DNA of 64,000 nucleotides from NCBI GenBank assembly GCA_016648135.1, contig JADDOH010010949.1:47586-111585 (forward strand), written 5' to 3'. Source of the stretch: Agrypnia vestita. Its lineage: Eukaryota; Arthropoda; Insecta; Trichoptera; Phryganeidae. Of this stretch, positions 34,661 to 45,491 are shown piece by piece. The stretch's first letter is position 1. The number at the start of each line of letters is the position of its first letter. The notes below the pieces were generated by a model. The model saw only the letters and a list, made by a program, of their open reading frames with translations, had not been told where the DNA came from and did no database searches. The translations under genes and the position numbers were made by a program.

Positions 34661-34798
34661 GCGCAGAAGAAGCCAAAATATTTTTTTTTTTAATTCTTAA
34701 AATAGGTAATATGATAACATTTATATATCCTAATATATACATTGTAAAAATCAGTATATCAGATTTCTAATCAAAAGTAAGTATCACAAACTTTCTTA

Positions 34799-35215
34799 GT
34801 TATTTCTTAAAAATTTTCATATTTTTTTCGTCTCTTATATCCTCTGGCAGACTCACGTACAACTTCATCCCACTGTACATCACAGATGTTTGCGATCTTT
34901 TTTCTTTCTGAATGGCAATCTTATTTCATCTTCTTTTCTTGTAAAATGGTCATGATTATGTTGGTTTTCTCTTATTTTTCTTACTAATTCAAATGTATTG
35001 TAGTGTCTCTTAACAATTTTGTATATAAATAGAAGTACATTAAATTTAATTATTTGTCTATATTATTTGTAGACTTTCTTACATCAATTTGATTCTTGTG
35101 TATTGATTTCTTTTAAGTATAATTCTTAATGCTTTATTTTGGAGTATTGTTAATTTTTTCAATTCTTCTTCGTAAGCCAGAAATAATATTTGTTACGAAG
35201 CATTTAAGTATTTTT
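34799..35215 (-). pseudogene. LINE ORF2 C-terminus, family K
   Basis: Minus-strand pieces in order: LKKLTILQNKALRIILKRNQ, then (after a stop) LLFIYKIVKRHYNTFEL, FTRKEDEIRLPFRKKKDRK, then, after a one-frame change near 34887, YSGMKLYVSLPEDIRDEKNM, ending KIFKK-TAA. This is the complete post-RT tail of a Jockey/CR1-group LINE (Q-x-x-A-x-R-x-I-L, then F-x-x-K, then Y-x-G-x-K-x-Y-x-x-L-P). The 63.1-63.6 kb fragment is a second copy of the same family. Confidence 0.82.
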
Positions 35216-35248
35216 GGTTATAATCCATTCATACTTTGCGAGCGAAAG

Positions 35249-35259
35249 TGGCGCCATCT
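35249..35259 (-). promoter_or_regulatory. Insect CTCF-like motif
   Basis: TGGCGCCATCT, i.e. AGATGGCGCCA on the minus strand, fits the published AGRKGGCGC-type core of fly CTCF. A second identical 11-mer lies 89 bp downstream. Only a motif match; the palindromic centre GGCGCC makes orientation uncertain. Confidence 0.25.
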
Positions 35260-35337
35260 CGTAGTACTGTTAAGCTGATTCCTTGGGGTACTTGATAAAA
35301 CGAGGTAAACCTTTCGTGTGTGGGTTGTAGCTAAAAC

Positions 35338-35348
35338 TGGCGCCATCT
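35338..35348 (-). promoter_or_regulatory. Second insect CTCF-like motif
   Basis: The same TGGCGCCATCT as at 35249, in the same orientation. The flanks (AAAACTGGCGCCATCTCTGAG) differ from the first site, so this is not a long tandem duplication. Confidence 0.25.
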
Positions 35349-36000
35349 CTGAGCAGTCTTTGACACTATTTATTTAGCTCTCAATCGAAGGTAGATGACC
35401 TTTATGCGCTATTTATATAATTGTTCTGAGTTTAAATTATGTTGGCGTTGCAAAGTTAAAATTGTTTTAGTGTTTTCATTTGCCTCCCAAAGCTAAGTCC
35501 CCTGACAATAAAATTTCTAAATACATAAATATATAAAACAAATCTTTTTCTGGTGTTTTCATTGTTATGGATCGTTACTCCCACTAGTGCCGCAGATATA
35601 CCAGCTTTTCCACTCTTTTCATCGGGTGAGTTACAATTTTATCAAACTATAAATACAGTCAAAATCGTTTTGGAATACGAATAAATTCTTTTTATATGCA
35701 TACCGAAGGCCTGCCAAAATAAATGTGCTTTACGAGTGAGACAAAAACAATAAAATATTTGTAGAGGGTACATATCGTCGAGGCTACATATTCAGACATT
35801 ATTTTACGACCAAAGGCTAAGAGCGTTAGAAAAATAAAAAGGTTTTTAATTTGTTATTCGTTGGTTTGTATTAAAAAAAACATTTGTTAAAACATCCTTA
35901 AAAGTATATATTTTTTGATAAATAAATTTTAACATTGTGAATTACGAATATTTGAAACCCTTCTGAAAACAATCATTTCAAAACACGTGCAGCTGAGTTT

Positions 36001-36532
36001 TGTAAGAAAAAAATCCCTAAAAATATATTAACGAGATGCTAAAGAGAATTTACGCAATGTTCGAACCCCTGATAATATTTCACTTGGACAAACACTATCC
36101 AGAATAGTCTAAAATTATCTACAACATTCAGGACACGTCCAAAAAAGTCTATGTAGAAACGCCTGGAACAATCGAGAAGCGACGAGGACCTTCTTCTAAA
36201 TACTAGAATAATGAATAAAGTACAAAAATACAAAAGATAATTGAAGCGAAATAATCGAGCGAAGTACCTAATTGGCGAAATAAATAAATGCGATAACTGC
36301 TATGTGCGAGAATTGGATAAAATATTCTAGTGAAGGCCAAATACGTATTACCCAGCAATAATAAAGTGTTAATTCACGAAAAATATATTATTTAAGTTTA
36401 ATTCTCTTTATTTGACTTAGTTCATTGAATAATTAATTTTACATTAATTAATAAATCGCTAATTAATTTCCAGTGTTTTCATTCATTTTGTCCACAGACA
36501 CGATACAAGACAATATTATTTGTCTGGTTACA
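36001..36532 (-). repeat. LTR-like element (TG...CA)
   Basis: Minus strand: TGTAACCAGACAAATAATATTG at one end and TTTTTTCTTACA at the other. Contains ACTAGAATATT, shared with the solo LTR at 12703, and TTCTAGTATTTAGAAGAAGG, shared with 1250. The flanking four bases do not match (GTTT and ATTA), so the TSD has decayed or the ends are off by a little. Confidence 0.5.
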
Positions 36533-36900
36533 ATTATTAATTACAAAATAAAGAGTTTGTATATAAAATATTTCTTAGACGTATCCTCCAATTAAAGAAT
36601 ACATAAAGCAAAAAAGGTGAAAGAATAAAATATCAGAGAGGAAGTGGCCGATCGATGCAATTTATTGGTCAACCTCGATATGAGCTATTTTTTTCATATA
36701 GGTAATATAAGATGTCAAATGCACCATGTATGTATTTTTAAACACTATATATTTTTTTTAAGAAAATAAGATTTAAAATAAATAAGATAAAAAAATAAAT
36801 AAAATAAGATCTAGAAAATAAGGATTTATTATAAAAATACTTAATAAAAGAATCAAATCAAAGAAAGCAAATAACTTTCGAAAGTGATACCTCATCCAAA

Positions 36901-37134
36901 ATGAAAATATCTTTCGAAAGCATTTTATTTTTAGAAGAGAATAAAAAAACTGATCTTTCAGTTAGGGTTCAGTTTTCTTTGATTGCTTTAATAAAAGATT
37001 CTTCCGATAGAAATTTATTGAAATGGAAACAGAATTTTGAAGTCTATATATTATGTAAACTGAATGAATCAAGCAAAGTTACAGTTTTATTAAGGTTATC
37101 TCGAATAAATGAAATATTAGGTCCTTACATATGA
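36901..37134 (+). CDS. Unrecognised open frame interrupted by mariner copy 1
   Basis: ATG at 36901 in a favourable A-rich context (CCAAAATGA). The frame runs 72 codons to the mariner target TA (37115-37116) and a few codons into the element. Excising the element and one TA extends it by five codons (YFLNN) to a stop, about 77 residues. It is lysine/leucine-rich with no domain I know. It may be chance. Confidence 0.15.
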   Translation: MKISFESILFLEENKKTDLSVRVQFSLIALIKDSSDRNLLKWKQNFEVYILCKLNESSKVTVLLRLSRINEILGPYI

Positions 37135-38399
37135 AATTGGCGTTTAGTATGGGAGGAACATAAGGCCGTTTTTTTTATTATAATATATTTATTTAATCAA
37201 AGTATGCACCATTGCTATCTATGCACTTTTGCCATCTCATAGGTAGTTCATCGATCCCTTTACTAAAAAAACCATTCGGACGGGAATCAATAAAATCTTT
37301 GAAGGCGGTTTGGACTGCCCCATCGGAGTTGAATTTTTTCCTTTGCAAGAAGTTATCCAAATTTCGAAAAAATGGTAATCTGTTGGGGCAAGGTCCGGAG
37401 AGTACGGTGGATGTCTTAGACATTCCAATTGAAGCTCCTCTAATTTGGTAGCCGTCTGTTGTGCAGTGTGTGGTCTAGCGTTATCATGAAGCAGCAGTGG
37501 CCTAGAGCGATTAACCAGCCTCGGTTGTTTAGCAGCTAGCTTTTCCATCATGGTTTGCAGTTGCTGACAATAGACATCTGCCGTAATCGTCTGGCCAGAT
37601 TTAAGAAAGCTGTAGTGAACGACACCAGCACTAGTCCACCAAACGCTCACAAGTAACTTTTTTGGAGTCAATTTTCGCTTGGGGCATGGTTTGGCTGGTT
37701 CGGCAGGGTTCAGCCATTGCGATGAGCGCTTCCGATTATCGTACAGGATCCACTTTTCATCACAGGTAATGATTCGATTTAAAATCCCTTCATTATTGTG
37801 CCGGTTGAGTAATGCAACGCAGCAGTCAACGCGCGTTTGTTGATTTGCTTCACTCAATTCATGAGGTACCCACCTTTCAAGCTTTTTCACCTTACCAATT
37901 TGCTTCAAGTGGATTAAAACAGTTTTATCACTAACACCGCAGCCTGCAGCTAACTCGGATGTGGTTTGCGATGGATCCGCTTCCACAATAGCCTTCAATT
38001 CTTCATTATCAACTTTGGTCTCCGGCCGTCCACGGGTCTTGTTCTGCAGGTCGAAATTTCCAGAACGAAAACGTTGGAACCAAAAACGCACTGTGTTTTC
38101 TTTTGCGGCACCGTCGCCATACACATCATTAATCCTTCGAGCCGTTTCTGCAGCACTGGTGCCACGGTGGAACTCGTCATCGTAAATAACGCGATATTTC
38201 AAGTTTTTCATTTAGTAAACTGAGTGACGCAAAGAAAAAAACAATTGAGGAAAAAACAAATGAATTATAATTTTCAAAACACAAATACATGAGTAAATAG
38301 CTGTATAAATTTGGAATTGGAATTCCTAACCAAAGAGAAGATATTTGAGATTAAATTTGCCAGTACGGCAAAATGTCAATTTCATATGTAAGGACCTAA
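37117..38399 (-). mobile_element. mariner element, cecropia-type, copy 1
   Basis: 1283 bp bounded by TIRs TTAGGTCCTTACATATGAAATTG and complement (about 28 bp, one or two mismatches). TA target duplications lie at 37115-37116 and 38400-38401. Full length for a mariner. It encodes a transposase on the minus strand with one frameshift. Copy 2 at 55043 shares both ends and UTRs. Confidence 0.95.
37193..38211 (-). pseudogene. mariner transposase, one frameshift
   Basis: ATG at 38211. Residues 1-110 carry the paired helix-turn-helix DNA-binding domain, which binds the element's TIRs. WVPHEL (114-119) is the linker motif. The catalytic DD34D triad is D151 (TCDEKW), D243 (LHDNARPH) and D278 (APTDYHFF), with YSPDLAP at 270-276. 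The triad is intact. After YHFF (residue 282) one T is missing from a T run (six instead of seven in copy 2), and the frame changes. The correct C-terminus continues in another frame to a stop at 37193. The total is 1019 bp, one base short of a 339-residue gene. The enzyme cuts and pastes the element into TA sites in the nucleus. The family resembles the human Hsmar1/moth cecropia group. Confidence 0.93.
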
Positions 38400-38479
38400 T
38401 ATATTTTTTAAATAATTAATTTTTTATTCCTGTTGAAATAATTTTGTGAGTTTAAGAAGCATTTTATCAAAAGTATATC

Positions 38480-38690
38480 AAATTTAAAATCTCCACTGTG
38501 GCTATAAAATCAGTTACATATACGCTTGTCTTATTGTCGTCTTATCAGTGAGTCAGTGGTTTGAGCTCCATTCTGGGAGAGCAAAAATTAGTCGTAATTT
38601 CATAGCAAAAGTGTTTAACTTAGTTTAAAAATCATATGACAATGATATGACACTAAATCTGTGTTTAAATCTCTATGTTTATTTTTTTTA
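38480..38690 (+). repeat. SINE family B remnant
   Basis: The body blocks ATAGCAAAAGTGTTTAACTTAG, ATGATATGACACTAAATCTGTGTT and ATCTCTATGTTTA match the bodies at 31760-31862 and 41870-41980. The tRNA-like head is unrecognisable. Confidence 0.5.
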
Positions 38691-38834
38691 ATACCAATTA
38701 GTTGTATGCGATGGAACGTGGTGAGTAACGAAAGCTGTCCACAGATCTGAAGAAGGCGAGAAGCCGGTTGGTTATAGGCGTTTTGATTGACGTAGGTATC
38801 TGTGGCATTGTGTAGGCATTGTGGTAGGCATCTG

Positions 38835-39110
38835 CCTATAACCCGTTAAAAATGACGAAACATTAGTCCGCGTCTTTGCTAAGCTCTAGTATATATTTAT
38901 TACAACTTTTTGGCTGTCTATGAAGGGGCAGCCGTAGCAGAATGCGCTAATCGGCCGGTTCGGGTTCGGTGGCCCTGGGTTCACGCCCAGTCTCCGGCCA
39001 TTTTTTTAGCCGTGAATTCGAACGTTTCAAACAAACCAATTTCGTGAAAAAAATTACGGACGTTACACGAAGTTACGGTTAAAAATAGACGGATGGACGA
39101 AATTATTATA
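38835..39110 (+). mobile_element. tRNA-related SINE, family C
   Basis: The tRNA-like segment has TAGCAGAATGCGCTAATCGG (box A side) and CTGGGTTCACGCCCAG (box B with a paired T-stem), then CTCCGGCCA. The downstream body TAGCCGTGAATTCGAACG and GGATGGACGAA matches 32096-32289. In both places a family B SINE lies a few hundred bases upstream. Confidence 0.62.
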
Positions 39111-39424
39111 TTTGATACACGGGTATTGAAAGTTCTGGGTTCGATTGCCGACTATGGCTACGGCATATTATTATTTTGTGTATCTTCGGAAGTGATTTAT
39201 TGGAATTTTGTTTTAGTATTCTCTAAAAATCGTAATTTGACAAATAAAATATTTTGCCTCATAGTTGGTAGTAAAAATTTTACAGATGGATTCCCGCCTA
39301 AAATAGAGTGGAAAAAAAAGCTCAAGCAACTATGATCTAATACCAATAATTATGAAGATATGAAATATCAATTTTGCATTTGTCTTATTTTTTGCAAAAA
39401 GTTAAAATATCATTACAGTAACTA

Positions 39425-39600
39425 ACTAACTAACTAACCATCACGCCGTTTCCACTGCAGGGATAGGCAGAGAGGATTGAACGCCACACTCTTCTATCCT
39501 GGCACACCACTTTCGCTTCGGCCACATTCATACATCTTCTCATACACGTTCTACGGCTGTTGCGGCTTTTAACAGAGCCATTGGGTCATGTGGCGCAGCG
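39425..39600 (-). pseudogene. LINE ORF2 C-terminus, family J
   Basis: Minus strand: RTCMRRCMNVAEAKVVCQDR, then VWRSILSAYPCSGN. Same tail as at 7158 and 54365. A (CTAA)4 microsatellite (39421-39438) sits at the 3' end of the coding remnant. Confidence 0.65.
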
Positions 39601-39904
39601 GAAACAGTAACTTATAACAATTTAAAAAAATTTATTCACTTCAATAAAAATCCAATAAAATGATAAAAACACTGCCTAAATTCTATTTTTTTGCAAGATT
39701 TTTATCATTTTATTCGACTTATGAAGCGAATGAATTTCTCATAATCGATATAAGTTACTGCAATGATAGTTCAATTTTTTGCAAAAAATATGTTCGAAAT
39801 ATTGAAAAAAAAATACAAAATTTGATATTCCATATCTCCATTACCAATGATAATTTATTTAGAATAAGAATATATATTATTTTGACCATTAATTTGTTAA
39901 AAAG

Positions 39905-40265
39905 ACTAACATGTTTTGGGAGGCAATAGTACCTTTATCAGGATACAACGTCTACAAAAAATCAAAAATAAAAAAAAAAGTATATTCAATAACAAAATAC
40001 GAATAAATATACTGGAGATGAATAAATAATAAGTTATAAAAGTACAAATATGCAAACAAATAAAAAAGATAACTTATCGTAAAAAGAACCTGGTTACTTA
40101 TCTTTTAAATTTGTATTCATATTAGTATATATTTATTTATTCTCTACCAAATATTTACTTTTTGTTTTGGTATTGTCTATAATTCTTTTTTTTTATATAT
40201 ATTGTAAAATGAAGGCGAATTGTCCCCGAAACATGTGGGTATTTTCAATAGATTAGTAGTGAAAA
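39905..40265. repeat. Head-to-head pair of decayed PLE ends
   Basis: The left half, on the minus strand, runs from AACCAGGTTCTTTTTACG outward to CCTGATAAAGG...CAAAACATG. The right half, on the plus strand, runs from AGAACCTGGTTACTTATC outward to GAAGGCGAATTGTCCCCGAAACATG and then GTAGTGAAAACAAAG. The two halves are inverted relatives meeting near 40090. Both hammerhead cores are mutated. The GTCCTTTTT-AGTTATCTT segment links them to the PLE copies at 46951 and 58620. Confidence 0.55.
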
Positions 40266-41127
40266 CAAAGTATAATCTTAAAATTATATGAATAATGACA
40301 CTACAGAATCATTTTTTTCTTTTTGAAGAAGAAAATATTTTTTATTTACCAATTGTGTGATTGCGTATAGTATGTGTTTATTATTAAGAAACAAAAAAAA
40401 CTGCTATATTACAAAGTTGTTAAGAAGAAAATTAGCAGACATAAATTCTCACATAATTTCAATTTTGAAAACAGTAAATTTTCCAGGACAAGGAACTGAA
40501 ATTTGCTAAGGTGTGAGAAATCTGGGTTTTCCGTTCACGGCTGTCGAGCAAAGGAAATGAATCTAGACCTACTCTGTCAGGATATTTCTTTGAAAATTGT
40601 TTTGAAATACAATGAGCCAAATGAAATTTATTACACCGAGACCGATGATTCTCACTGCTAAAGGAGCCTCTTTATAAATACACCTTTGTGTCGTGAAAAG
40701 ACACCAAAATTTATTTTCACTTTATTAGAATACTTAATGAAAATGGGGAGGGAATGTCTAAAATTGAGACATTCTCTTTTATGTCATTTTTCTATAGTCA
40801 CATCACGTGTAGCTTGTTCCAGAGGTTTTTAATAGTTTATTTTATTATATAATTAAAGAACTTTACAGATATTACTAGGTGTGATATTAATGTACAATAT
40901 AAATTACGAAGAATACATGTTACACTATATGTTTTTACGTAAGAGATATAAATAATATAGAAAATAAATTTAAGAAGTATGCTGTCATTCAATAATTTGT
41001 ATGATATGTGATGTCATCGAGCAAGTGCAGAGTGCATGGGTTCCAAGGTCAAAGCGGCCTGTCATGTGACACGTGATAGCGGTCCGCAGCCAAATATTCG
41101 GAACTTTTTTTTTACCTACTAACATCA
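40266..41127. other. Unassigned
   Basis: A+T-rich. No repeat partner or coding signature recognised. Confidence 0.3.
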
Positions 41128-41168
41128 GCCATGATGATGGACCCTGCAATGGGATCCGAAATGTCGGC
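41128..41168 (+). ncRNA. Degenerate hammerhead-like motif
   Basis: Stem I GCC / GGC, core ATGATGA (the conserved first C is A), one extra base, stem II GGACCC / GGGATCC with a mismatch, then GAAAT. The C-to-A change at core position 3 should abolish cleavage. It is probably the same PLE-associated structure in decay. Confidence 0.35.
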
Positions 41169-41789
41169 CAAAAAGGTCGTAAAACACGTCATAATATCCC
41201 AGAAGATTAGACCGAATTTATTAAAGAAAGCTTCAAAATTTCATTATAAATTTTAAATCTCGATGTCGAGGATTGCACGCGTATTACTATTAAATGATTT
41301 TTTTTGCTGATCAAACTGTACAACAAATATAGGTAGCGCAAAAATGATTCGATTTCATTTTATTTATGAAATATCAACCGTTGACTGAATCCATGAAAAT
41401 ATGTGATTTCATTCAAAATACAATCGGCTCGGGCCAACAAAGGATATATTCGAGGTGACGTTATATTAATTGGATCTTAAATTATACTATGTCTTGGCAT
41501 TTATGTGGCATCACATACCGAGACCGTACTTCATCCAAAATACAGATACAAACTGAAATTCTCAATTCGAATTTCAATACACCCTGTCGACTTTTTATAG
41601 ACAATTTTTGGGTCTGCTGATAAACAGATCGGTATTGTGAATATATATATATCGATGTAAAAAAATTTGCAAATTAATGCAATATTATTAGAAATCAACT
41701 TCACGAATCGGAAAAATGCATATGTATTCTCAGAATCCGCCAATTGTGGGAGGAGTATGAATAATAATAATGAACGAAGGGTATAAGTA
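41169..41789. other. Unassigned
   Basis: Nothing recognised apart from the probable PLE terminal sequence immediately after the motif at 41128. Confidence 0.3.
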
Positions 41790-41980
41790 GCTTGTTGGTG
41801 TGGAGATCATGATGCTCGCCTGGTGATCTGGTGGTCGGTGGTTCGAAACCACATTTCAACAGGACACCTGCAAATTAGTCCTATTATCAAGCGTTTAGCT
41901 AAGTTTGAAAATTGTTAGAATATTGATACGACACGTATTCCGTGTTAGCATCTCTGTTTGTTAAAAACGTAATAAAAAAT
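41790..41980 (+). mobile_element. tRNA-derived SINE, family B
   Basis: Head: GCTTGTTGGTGTGGAGATCATG, CTCGCCTGGTGATCTGG and box B GTGGTTCGAAACCAC (a paired T-arm). Body: ATTGATACGACACGTATTCCGTGTTAGC. Matches 31688-31862 over its length. Confidence 0.7.
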
Positions 41981-42699
41981 ATACATGTAAATTATAAAAA
42001 AAGTTTTTTTTTGTGTACAAATATATGCAAAATTATCAAAAAATTTCAAATACAATATACAATAATGCAAATATGTAATTAAACCATCATATTTTGAGAT
42101 GCGTATTCCGACTGAATGAATATGAAAAAGATTTAGTTAACAGAAATTTTAACAAACACATCTTTTCATTACAGTTACTCCCGAAACAAAAAGTCCTCCT
42201 GTGGAGGCGCACGTTAACGTTAGGACATTTTTATTTTCATTAGACCGAATATAATTTATATGCAAATATATTCGCAAAATCGACGGAAATTCTATGTAAC
42301 TTTTGAACTGCTTGACATATTTTAACGACAAGTTTTTATTTTTTAATACTAAACGTATTAAAAGCAGCAGTGAGTATAAGTTTGAAACTATTTTCATAAA
42401 ACATTTATTTTAGTTAGGAGTTATTTTCCTACATAACAATTTTATTGTATTTTTCTCAGAACAGTACCGTAAAATTATATGAGGATGTTGTTTGGCAGGG
42501 TTGAGACGTTTTTTCTATACTTTTTGTTTTACAATTTATTTACACAATGGTAGGGGTTCAATATGTACAACATTTTCTACGTAATCACATTCCTTGTTAA
42601 TGCATTTTTTATTTATTCATTTTATTTACGCTTCAATAGGCCAAGAAGCCCAATTACAGAAACGAACTTGCGTAACCCTTCCAAGAAGAAGATTTTCGG
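41981..42699. other. A+T-rich, nothing recognised
   Basis: Short frames only. No partner repeats. Confidence 0.3.
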
Positions 42700-42765
42700 T
42701 TGGTCATTGGTTGGTGACCAGTGGCCGTCACCAACCAATGACCAATCGGTCATTGGTTGGTGACG
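42700..42765. repeat. Three alternating copies of a GGTCATTGGTTGGTGAC unit
   Basis: Arm 42700-42718 and arm 42727-42745 are perfect 19-bp inverted copies with an 8-base loop. A third copy, again in the first orientation, follows at 42748-42765 and pairs with the second arm over 13 bp with a 4-base loop. The DNA or RNA could switch between two hairpins. Confidence 0.75.
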
Positions 42766-43107
42766 GTTCGGTTGGTCGCAAAGCTACTTCTGCACAGTTT
42801 GACCTTATATTCTGCAGTAAGCTTTCTTGGTACCCATCGCGCATAATTTTTCGTTGGATATTCTTAAACTGTTATAGCAGAAAGGCAAATGACGCGATCG
42901 GGATTAAATTTCGCTACCTATAATATAAATGAGTAATAAAATTGAAGAATAATGTTGCGGCCTGTCGATTAATGCTTATATATTATTAATAATTGTAAGT
43001 AATGTCCAGTTTATTAATTTTGTATAATTAAAAAGGTTTTATTTAAGTAACTGCCCTAAAAATTGCAGTCTAGAGTAAAATGGAGGTCTTTTTTATGTAA
43101 GAAGTTT
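42766..43107. other. Unassigned
   Basis: No coding or repeat signature recognised. Confidence 0.3.
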
Positions 43108-43330
43108 TTTAGCCAGCATTCGATAGATCGTAAGCCCTATAAACACCCATAAAAAAGACTTCCATACCTACTTTCCCATATAAAAATGTTGCTTCTCTCT
43201 ATGAGACATGTATAATATATCTTGATTAATGATTTGCCCCTGGGGATTAAATCCAGTATTGTGTTCTTGAAAATTTTGGACATACTAAAAATATTCTCTT
43301 TCAACTTGTTTGGGTGGTGAAAAAAATTTT
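43108..43330. repeat. MITE family E copy
   Basis: Shares CGATAGATCGTAA-CCTATAAACA, GACTTCCAT, TACTTT-CCATATAA, GACATGTATAATAT and TTGTGTTCTTGAAAATTTT with 56925-57085. The GACTTCCATC motif also links it to family F (59034). Confidence 0.55.
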
Positions 43331-43984
43331 CTAGTCCCGCAGAGGCTTTTATTATCTTATCTTATTTCTTTTCGACAGGTAGATATATTGCTCATAAACA
43401 TAACTTTGAGCTAAGAGTGTCAGTGTTATATTCGTGACTCAACCATCGCCGCGCCATGTAGAACAATCAATCGAGTTTAGCCTTTTCGTGCTTCCCCAAT
43501 GAAAGGATGCGTGTACACGCATTTATATTTGGCCTGCGTTTTCCTTCTTTTCCTTAGGGAGTCTGTCCCTTGCCAGTCCCGAAACTGCTCAACAGTTAGT
43601 CAATCCGGTAGTTAATTTCAACTAAAAATAGAACGCAAAATACACGCAATTCTTTTTTTACACAATGGATACGTTCCACAAAAAACCGTGTTTAAAAGTG
43701 ATAGAATACAAATAGAAAAAAATAACAACATTGTAGTATAAAAAATCGCGTAAAAAATGTAATAATACCGTTTGAGTAATACGAATTACGTAAATCGAAA
43801 GGAGATATTTCTTGTTGTTTTTAAAAAGGACAGAACGATATTACTAATATTAATTTTTGCGAATGTACAAAATACATAATATAAGATATAATGGTTCCTC
43901 AACTATTCTGTTAAAAAAAATTCATAAGTTCTAGAAGTGTGATTATGTATGTTAATTAATTCCTCTGGTACTGGAAAAAAACTA
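43331..43984. other. Unassigned
   Basis: A mixed-composition patch (43430-43600: GCGCCATGTAGAAC, GGATGCGTGTACACGC) has no frame longer than about 60 codons. Confidence 0.3.
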
Positions 43985-44560
43985 TAAAAAAAGGATGCAT
44001 TTAATCCAGGCTGGGATGAATGGGATGTTCAGGAAGGAATTGTTACCTATGTATTCCGCCGCGACCTAACGAATAAGAATGCAAAATTTGGATCAGATCG
44101 GCAAACGTTGTAGATTTGTAGAAAATATATACCAAGTGTAGGGTGGGGTAAGAAGGGAGTGAGGAAAAGTTGCCTTTATTACCCGCCGGGTCTTGAAAAA
44201 TAAGTATGCAAAATCTTGGTCAGAACGGTCATACGGTGCAGATTTGTACAGAAAATACAACATGGGAGTGGGTGGAGTAAAGGGAAGAGGGAAAAGTCGC
44301 CTTCGTTACCTGCCAGTTCCTTAAGAATATGTTTGCAATTTTGAGTCCGATCGGTCGAACGTTAAAAATTTGCATTGGAAATATATCAGGAGGACGAGAA
44401 GGGGTAAAAGGGGGGAAGAAAATTTCACCCTGTTGTAAATATATCATTGGGAAAAAAAAAAATGCATTGTAAATATATCAGGAGGAGAAGAAGGGGTAAA
44501 ATTTGAGGGGGGAAATGTCGTCTATGTTACCCGCCGAGTCCTAAAGAATAAGTTTCCAAA
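43985..44560 (-). repeat. Helitron-type tandem units (~115-120 bp)
   Basis: About five units, each with ACCCGCCGGGTC-T, AAGAATAAGT-TGCAAAATTT and CAGATCGG/GATCGGTCG followed by GTAGATTTGTA-AAAATAT. These are the interior units of the Helitrons at 11825 and 25454 (minus orientation). The termini are not recognisable, so it is either a fragment or an expanded array. Confidence 0.65.
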
Positions 44561-45263
44561 TTTCAAAAATATACAAAAACATCCTCGTAATCGAATGCAA
44601 CGTTGTGCCAAAATTTCATAGCAATCGGTGAATAACTTTCAGAGATTATCGATATTGTATAAACGAACATCCACATTTTTATTATAAAGTAAAAAAAAGA
44701 GGCACAGAAATAATAAGAAACTATAAATTATGAAAAAAAGCTGTGTTGAGGAATACACATACAAGTGAAACATAAAAAAATTGTAAACTAAATATTCATT
44801 CTGAGATATTGAACTTGGCATAGTTCACGTAAAAATGGAAGTATTCATAAATATGGAATGAAAATGAAATAATCAAAAATATTAAACAATACAATACCTA
44901 CATGTACATGAATGTAAAAACAATAATATAGAAGTATCCACTAATATAGTATAAATTGTGATAAATACATAAATAGCACTAACGTATACAAATATAAAAT
45001 TACAAACATCATTTTATGATAAAATGTCACGTAATAATTTTTTGTACTATTCTAATAAATTCGAGAATATGTTCAATTCATTTACCAATTTACGATGAAC
45101 GCCTACAGTATTTCGTTCCTTCACATTCATGAAATGGGATCGAAGTGCGAAATATTGATTGCGTTAACTGAAATATCAAGATATCTAAGAAGCAGCAATG
45201 CCAAAGAATTTTAAAATGTATCGTTTTGTTCTAAAAATATTTTATTTTATTTAATTTTTTCGT
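44561..45263. other. A+T-rich; Helitron-associated left part
   Basis: The phrase GTTGTGCCAAAATTTCATAGCAATCGGTGAATAACTTTC (44603-44642) is common inside insect Helitrons and adjoins the unit array. The rest is unassigned. Confidence 0.4.
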
Positions 45264-45491
45264 CTATCTTCTATATTGGCCTCGCGAGTTTCGGAACTCA
45301 ATGACTGAAGTTACAAAAGAGCGCCATCCACTCCCTGACATCACCTTTGCGGTCAAGTTCGATGGGTACTCGCCTTCGTCTTGCAAGGCTGTCTTGACAA
45401 CATCCATCCGTTTCGGTCTTGCTCTTCCTCCCGATCTCGATCGTGTTGGCCTGAGTGTGTGGGCTTTGTGCCTGCTACGAGATTTATACAT
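45264..45491 (-). pseudogene. LINE ORF2 C-terminal fragment
   Basis: Minus strand: GGRARPKRMDVVKTALQDEG, then LTAKVMSGSGWRSFVT, fitting the G-R-P-K-x-R-W-x-D-V-V-K...W-R signature with the RW partly lost. Fairly high G+C for the window. No RT nearby. Confidence 0.5.

Larger units (their letters stand above)
35216..36000. other. Unassigned, contains two CTCF-like motifs
   Basis: Less A+T-biased to about 35400. See the entries at 35249 and 35338. An A+T-rich remainder leads into the LTR-like repeat. Confidence 0.35.
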
